Shown here in pieces: positions 58,056-64,000 of a DNA stretch of 64,000 bases. The position numbers were made by a program, and so were the translations under genes. The notes under the pieces are model-generated. The model saw only the letters and a list, made by a program, of their open reading frames with translations. It ran no database searches and was not told where the DNA came from. The stretch comes from Latrodectus hesperus (lineage: Eukaryota; Arthropoda; Arachnida; Araneae; Theridiidae), in assembly GCA_037975125.1 (NCBI GenBank), contig CM075850.1, positions 129,990,181 to 130,054,180 on the forward strand, read 5' to 3'. Numbering within the stretch: position 1 is the stretch's first letter; the number at the start of each line of letters is the position of its first letter.

Positions 58056-59704
58056 TATAGTATCTGAATATGTGAATTTAATATTTTAAAAATTTCCTAA
58101 AATCACGTTGGTTATTAAATTTAAAAACATAAGGCAATGTATGAAATATTCGTTATATTTATTACTTTGTGTCAGATTTGTTAAAACTAATGTATTAAAG
58201 TAAATACTCAAAACCATAAGCATTTTTCTCAATGTTAGTAAATGCATATCCATTTAAACGTTTCAGTTCAAAAATCATTTCAATTTGCTTGTTTTAGTTT
58301 CAACTTTCATCTTTTGTTGTCAGTGCTCTTGATTATCTGCTGTGCAAAATTAATGAAAGTAACATGAATAAAAGTGTTTAAAAATTTTCAGAAGATACTC
58401 TTTCGTGTGAAACATACATTGGAGACTTAAAGGAAATTTTAAAACAGTTTCATAATTTAAGCATTGGAGAATGGCAACATGTGCTAAAGAATTGTATTAT
58501 TATTGCATTAAATTGTTATAGATCTGGACATTTTTTACTGAATGTAATGGAAATAAAATGACAAATGGTAATATTTTTATAAAGTATATTTTAAGTCAAA
58601 TGCTAAATATTTTTCTGAGTTTTCAGTAAATGAAAAATATAGAACACTTATTTCCTACACACATTTCTGATTTTTAAATCTCTAAAATACTGTTTAGTAC
58701 CTTAGTTTTATTTAAACTTAATTACAAATCTGGATTTTTTTTTTACATTAAGGCAATAACAAAAAGTAAATAAACATGACAAACATTTAATTTACAAAAA
58801 TTTTTGTAACAAATAAAGATTATATATCTATAGTGGATTAATAGTTATTTCATGATTTAAATCAATTTTTAATTTATAAACTGAATTAAATATATCAAGA
58901 GGTATTTAAAGTTAACTAAATTGCAACATGAAATATAGAAAAGGGCATTGAAGACAATTAGTATATTGCTTGTATGCGTGGGTGTTTAATGCATAAATTA
59001 CATTTTACCCTATTTTTACACTTAACAACATACATATTTCGGTAGTATTTTAAAACTTACAATTGATGTTCACAGTAACCATCTCTAATTGTATGTATGA
59101 AGAAAAAACACCAGCATGTAATTTAATAATGGCTGATTGTATTTCTCCAGTAAAATATTTTATTCCTTAAAATAAACGATCTTCATTTAATAAAGTTGAT
59201 AAAACCTTAAAAAATAAATAGGATTATTTTAATAGAATTACAGTTCTTGCATTTAAATTAGAGAATGTTCTCTAGAAATCATGAAAGTAAATAAAGAATT
59301 CTGTTTACTTAATTAGGAAATATTTCTAAATTGTCTGTCTTAAAAACGTGTTGAAGCTTGTTTAATTTTAATACATTTAAAGGAGGAGATTCTTAGTTAT
59401 TTTTTATGAGAAAATGATTTTAAAAATTTAATGGCGTGCTATGAATACTTGAATAAGATTTTCCGCTTTTAATTTATTTATATCTAGCAAGTGTTAGTGC
59501 ATAATAATTCTGTATATTAATAATTTTTATTTATCAACAAGTAATCGATGATGTTTTATTTTTATCAAACACGTTCATCATAGAAAATTTCTTGAAACAA
59601 TTCATAAACTTTATACTCCAAAAACTCCATTTCTGTTAATCACAGTATTAAAAAATTCAAATAAATATAATATTTTGATTTTATGATTATATATATCGCA
59701 TAAT
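58056..59704. other. AT-rich stretch, no gene seen
   Basis: No feature recognised. Confidence 0.5.
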
Positions 59705-59970
59705 AGTTTTGCCCCGAAAATCAGTAACCATAAAGTAGATATAAAAACCATCTTCAACCATCACTAGGTTCAAACCAGGTACTATTTATTTTGAAGAGCG
59801 CTGTCTATCATTAGGTTATCATCTATTATAATCTTAGAGTAATTCCCCACGCGAAATGATGTGATGTCCCAAGAGTCATTTCAATTGACACACAAAACAT
59901 TTGTCACTGCATAGCACACAGATGGCGTAACTGCAAATGTTTGTTTCCAAACACTTGGACAGATGTTAGA
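59705..59970 (-). repeat. Possible degraded tRNA-derived SINE
   Basis: On the minus strand ATAACCTAATGATAGACAGC could be an A box, and CCTGGTTTGAACCTAG, about 30 bp later, is a B box with one core mismatch. The block is less AT-rich than its flanks. There is no second copy in the window to confirm it. Confidence 0.35.
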
Positions 59971-59978
59971 ACTATTAT

Positions 59979-59980
<2 letters not shown>

Positions 59981-60048
<68 letters not shown>
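59981..60048. repeat. (TA)n microsatellite
   Basis: Pure TA alternation. Confidence 0.98.
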
Positions 60049-60049
<1 letters not shown>

Positions 60050-60559
60050 CCCCGGACTTCGAATATATGTATACATAGCTCAGGTTTTGAAGGGAAAGTC
60101 CTGAATAATTGATACGAACATCGAACATCTATATTGCTTCGCAAGCTTAATTATATAATTATTAAGTATATAAAATTAATAAAAATCTGAATAAATGAAG
60201 CAGTAACTCTCCATTCTACTAAATATTAATTAAAATATAAAAAATCATATTATGGTATTGAATTTAATATTATATGATGAAATGATATTATATGTCGAAC
60301 CAATAAAAACCTATTTTGGGGAAAAAATGATTTTCTATAAAGATAAGAAGTAAAGAATTTAATTCAGTTTCTAAAGAACAATACTAAATATTAAAAAAAT
60401 GTAATATTTTTTGCTGTTATTTGTGTGATTCTGATAATGACATCTTTCAAGTGTCATTTTAAATGACAAATTACTTTTTCATCAAGCAATTGAGTTAGCT
60501 TAGCTTCTTTATAATATAGAAATAAGTATGTAACATTATTTTTCATTTATTAAAATAAA
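60049..60559. other. AT-rich stretch, no gene seen
   Basis: No feature recognised. Confidence 0.45.
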
Positions 60560-60990
60560 TGAAATTCCACGTATAAAGGCCTTTGGCAACACCATGATCT
60601 TCATGAAATTGATAAATTCCCAGAGTTGATAATTTTTGTCTCATTCAAACTTCATCATCAAAGAAAATAAAAAAAAGTTATACCGTTGCCTTCCACGTGT
60701 CGATATTAAATTTTCTTGTAACTCTCTCTTCAGTGCTAAGAGAATAAAAAATAAAGATTCTTAACTATTCAGATTCTAGATAGATTATATACGCCTTCAG
60801 AAGCATGATGGGAAAGATTTATAGCTTTTTCAGACGACATCGTAAGGAAGAGGTCGAAGCTAGTTTGAAGGAAGTGAACAAGATGCTTTATCATCGAATA
60901 TAATTTTTTTGATTTAATTTTTTTCTTTCAGCTTTTCCATGTATCGATCAGAAAAGTGTTTACTTAAAGCCCCTTCAACAATTTTTTGGC
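60560..60990. repeat. Unclassified dispersed repeat, copy 2
   Basis: The partner of 52865-53290. Shared blocks include GATATTAAATTTTC, TCTTAACTAT, AGATAGATTAT, CATGATGG, AGATTTATAGCTT and TCAGACGACATC. On the plus strand a 32-codon frame (MMGKIYSFFRRHRKEEVEAS and on) is open here but broken in copy 1. No terminal repeats were found. Confidence 0.65.
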
Positions 60991-62530
60991 ACGAGTAAAT
61001 TGCAAAAAAATAATGAATTCTTTTTTAATCACATTTTCATGTTCGAATATAATAAAATCATTTGATTTTTTGCTGAATTCTTGTAAAATGGTTTGAGTGA
61101 GTTTTGCTAAAGTTTTTATGTGTTCTGGGGTTGAATTAAAGTCATCATACAAATTTGTTGTTACGGTTATTTAAAGACGTAATTTTTTATTTTATACTGT
61201 AGTGATATATTTCTTAGCTTTTATTTGAAGCCTCTAATTTTTCCTTGAAGTTAATAAATCTCATCCCCTGTTGTGTTTGATGAATATGTAGGTTACAGAA
61301 TGCATTTTAAATATTCAAAATTTTGTTTATTATGAAATATATTATCAAACACAGTTGAAAAGATTATAATATACACTTCACAACTCCCTCTTCATTAATA
61401 TTTCTATTATATTTTTTATGTATGCTATTATATTCAAATTTAAAAATTCATGTGTATTTCATTAAACAGTTCTGATTACATTTAGTTTGTAATAAAAGTT
61501 TTGCAATTATAGTTATTTATTGATTTAAAAATTAATTTTTTATTCTGAAATAAATTGATTTCGTGAATTTTAATTATCTTCTCCTTACATTTGATAAGTC
61601 CCAAAAGCAATGATTCTCAATAAATACTTAGTTTAATACAAAAACATTTATAATATTTTGAACATTCAAAATTCTATAATTAGAAGCTTTATTTTGAAAC
61701 AGTTAATTAAGAGGAATGTATACATCAATAACAATTTATTAATATATGAAAGTATAGAATTTATATTATTTTATTTCTAAAATACTCTTCAATTTATTAA
61801 ATTGTATATCTATTGTGAATATAAAACTCTTAGTGATCTGTAAATTTACTTAATTTTAAGTCTTCCAAATATCCTTTTACATTCATTTGATTTATATTAT
61901 ATTTTACAAAGTATTAAATTTCCTTTATTTCAGTGTTATTCTATTCGGAACAATTTCAAAACAAGCATTATTTTAAACTATTGTGCATTTCTCTATATTA
62001 AAATAAAGAATGAGTAATTAAGATTTTAGGAGTAGGGTCATAAAATTTGGAAATAAATCTTTAACTTCTGAAATTTCAGAAGCATTATGAAAATGAGTTT
62101 AATAAAATGATATTTAATCATAGAAGCACTTACTCCAATAATTACTAATAAACATTAAAGTTTCAAATAATGTATTTAATGTATATTGATACATTAAACA
62201 TAATTAGAATCTGATTTTCCTTACTAGAAATATCATTTTTAAAGGTACTAATTACCATGATTAATATTCATTTACATTACGTAGTAATTATTCTTATAAA
62301 TGATAGAAACGCATTTTATCTTCTAATACAAATAACTTGACAGTAATATTGGTATTTGGAGAATTTTGTTCAATTATAATTTCTCAATTCACATATTTAA
62401 AGATTCATTAAATGTTATTCAATTATAATCAATATTTCCACTAGTTATATAATTTACTGACTTGATTCAAAAATTATTTCAAGACACCATATTTATTTAA
62501 AAAATAATATTCGAATATTTATGAAATACA
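60991..62530. other. AT-rich stretch, one weak frame, no gene called
   Basis: A 62-codon minus frame at 60964-61152 (DFNSTPEHIKTLAKLTQTIL and on) is more protein-like than most and adjoins repeat copy 2. It lacks splice or family support. Confidence 0.4.
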
Positions 62531-62803
62531 TTTTGTTGTTATTGCTTTATGCCAGCTAGGTTGGCAATATGGGATAGGCTGCTCTACTTTTCCAACTAAA
62601 CCGTAATTTGATACGGAGTCCGACTTCCTCAGTACACACATGCCATAGGTACCCATCTATAGAATAGGCAGTTATTCACAGCCCATTAATACAAGGAAAG
62701 AACAAAGACAGGAAAATAGAAAGTACATCCATGCCCAAACCGGGATTCGAACCCAGGACCTCCCTATCCGCAGTCAGGCACGCTGATCACTATACAGGGT
62801 GGG
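62531..62803 (-). repeat. tRNA-derived SINE, family A2, full
   Basis: On the minus strand the head GTGATCAGCGTGCCTGACTG (A box region), GGGTTCGAATCCCGGTTTGG (a perfect B box) and TGGATGTACTTTCTA matches 41355. The tail, however, is ATTGCCAACCTAGCTGGCAT then AATAACAACAA, different from the family A tail. Near-perfect boxes suggest a young copy. Confidence 0.9.
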
Positions 62804-63669
62804 CGTCTGAAATATCTTTTTCTGGTACCTATATAAAAACTGATTATTATATGAGGTAATAGTTAATACCAAAATATTTGCTTACAATCAGAACAAAACT
62901 TTTATCTTCCTTGGTAAGTAATTAATCTTTTTTTCTATTTATTCCTTAAAACAGTGTATTATCCTCAAACTAACTGAAACTTTGATATTGAAAACTTAAT
63001 TTTTAATTTTGTTAGTTCTCTGCAAACTGTACAAGCCATAAGAAATAAAATCCCAACAAAGAAGAAATTTAAAAGAAAACTAACTTTGACAAAAGACAAA
63101 AGTTTAAAATAAAGAAGAATAACTAAAAATGTATATAAAAGAAAAACAAAAACGTAATTTTAAAAATCTTTTGTTTGATTTGAAGATTTGTTCAAAATAA
63201 AATAAAAGGTGCAATCAAAGACTAACTAAATAGAGTTTTTTCAGGCAATTTATAATACTAACATGAGACTTCTTAAAATGTTTTTTTCCTTAGAAAGTAT
63301 TTTTATATAAGGGTACTGAATTCAAAGAAATAAAAAATTTTAATATTAAAAAAGAAAAAAAAACTTTAATTTCTTGCAAAATTTCAATCGTAATATGATA
63401 GTTAAATACCAATACCAATCTTAAAAATAATTTTAATTTAATGCACTGATTGAAAAAATTATAGAATGTAATGCACTCTTAAAAAACAAAATTTAAACTG
63501 AAAGATCTAAGAAAACAGAGCTTTTAAAATATACCTATTTTAATGTAGAAAATCTTATTTGAAAACAAATTTATAGTCTTATATGGCTCTATATTCCAAT
63601 ATACATTACTTTAGATTATAAAATATATTACCAAACTCTTTGTTATAAATAAAAATATATATTCAATAA
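62804..63669. other. AT-rich stretch, no gene seen
   Basis: No feature recognised. Confidence 0.5.
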
Positions 63670-63905
63670 AATGGGATGTGATGGCCTGGCTGGTTAGCGC
63701 GTTTGTTCTCGTTAACGAAAGGTAATGAGTTCGAATCTCGACCCTATAGAAATTTCGCTGTGTTCGCTAATTGTGGCTGGGGTATGTTAAATATTTCGTG
63801 GTCTTCCATACGAAATGATAACTCCGGAGATGGCAGATCGAGTCTGAGGGTCCACGTTGGCACACACAGTGGGTGTCCTATTATAAAGGATGCCCCTACC
63901 TTACC
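63670..63905 (+). repeat. tRNA-derived SINE, family B
   Basis: GATGGCCTGGCTGGTTAGCG (A box) and GAGTTCGAATCTCGACCC (B box) are both intact, then GTGGTCTTCCATACGAAATG and CACACAGTGGGTGTCC. Its 3' end meets an inverted family A tail. Confidence 0.9.
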
Positions 63906-64000
63906 CCTTTGTGTTGTTGTTGTTATGTTGTTACTTATGACACTTGGACAAGCCAAGCTCGCTATGCCTTGACAATGCGAATTTAAGTCAATTGGGAGCG
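63906..64000 (-). repeat. Family A SINE tail, cut by the window end
   Basis: GTTGTTACTTATGACACTTG then GACAAGCCAAGCTCGCTATG is the reverse complement of the family A tail. The head would lie beyond the window. Confidence 0.9.

Noticed and set aside
63703..63972. 89-codon plus frame
   Set aside because: It spans a family B SINE and an inverted family A tail.

Overview
This window is eukaryotic and very AT-rich. It has the look of intergenic or intronic DNA from a large arthropod genome, and I would guess a spider. That guess rests on the mix of repeats (tRNA-derived SINEs with AACAAC tails, Tc1/mariner elements, non-LTR retrotransposon 3' ends, long TA microsatellites) and is inference, not something the sequence proves. 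I see no complete host protein gene, no rRNA, no CRISPR and nothing bacterial. Most open reading frames over 60 codons come from (AT)n tracts, from repeats, or from chance in AT-rich DNA.

Layout. 0-9 kb: TA microsatellites, a SINE (445-709), a compound microsatellite (3376-3561), a second SINE type (4575-4888) and a LINE 3' fragment on the minus strand (5640-6290). 8.7-16 kb: a 554-bp MITE with 25-bp perfect terminal repeats and an exact 8-bp target duplication, a Tc1 relic, a mariner rebuilt as a long foldback (10968-11709), a 254-bp MITE with an 8-bp duplication, a LINE end and a SINE. 16.4-22.4 kb: a Tc1-type element with its terminal repeats, a LINE RNase H remnant, a second copy of the 254-bp MITE and a candidate two-exon coding remnant (21958-22363). 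25-29.5 kb: a cluster of SINE copies around a second Tc1-type element that carries a 583-bp LTR-like insert. 33.2-35.2 kb: a mariner deletion derivative inside a TA microsatellite, still with an open 168-codon frame, followed by two SINEs. 36.9-44.1 kb: SINEs, a possible hAT end, two LINE 3' ends, a perfect 25-bp hairpin, a mosaic SINE and another foldback element. 44-52 kb: almost only AT-rich DNA and TA repeats, plus one SINE with target duplications. 52.8-64 kb: a duplicated unclassified repeat, a LINE end and more SINEs, the last cut by the window edge.

The genes do not form a pathway. The sequence shows a repeat community: SINEs of at least seven tRNA-like types (called A to G here), some exchanging heads and tails; LINE 3' ends that could supply the machinery SINEs need; and Tc1/mariner elements, three of them next to TA tracts, all apparently unable to move themselves. 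Names such as family A or B are labels for this window only.
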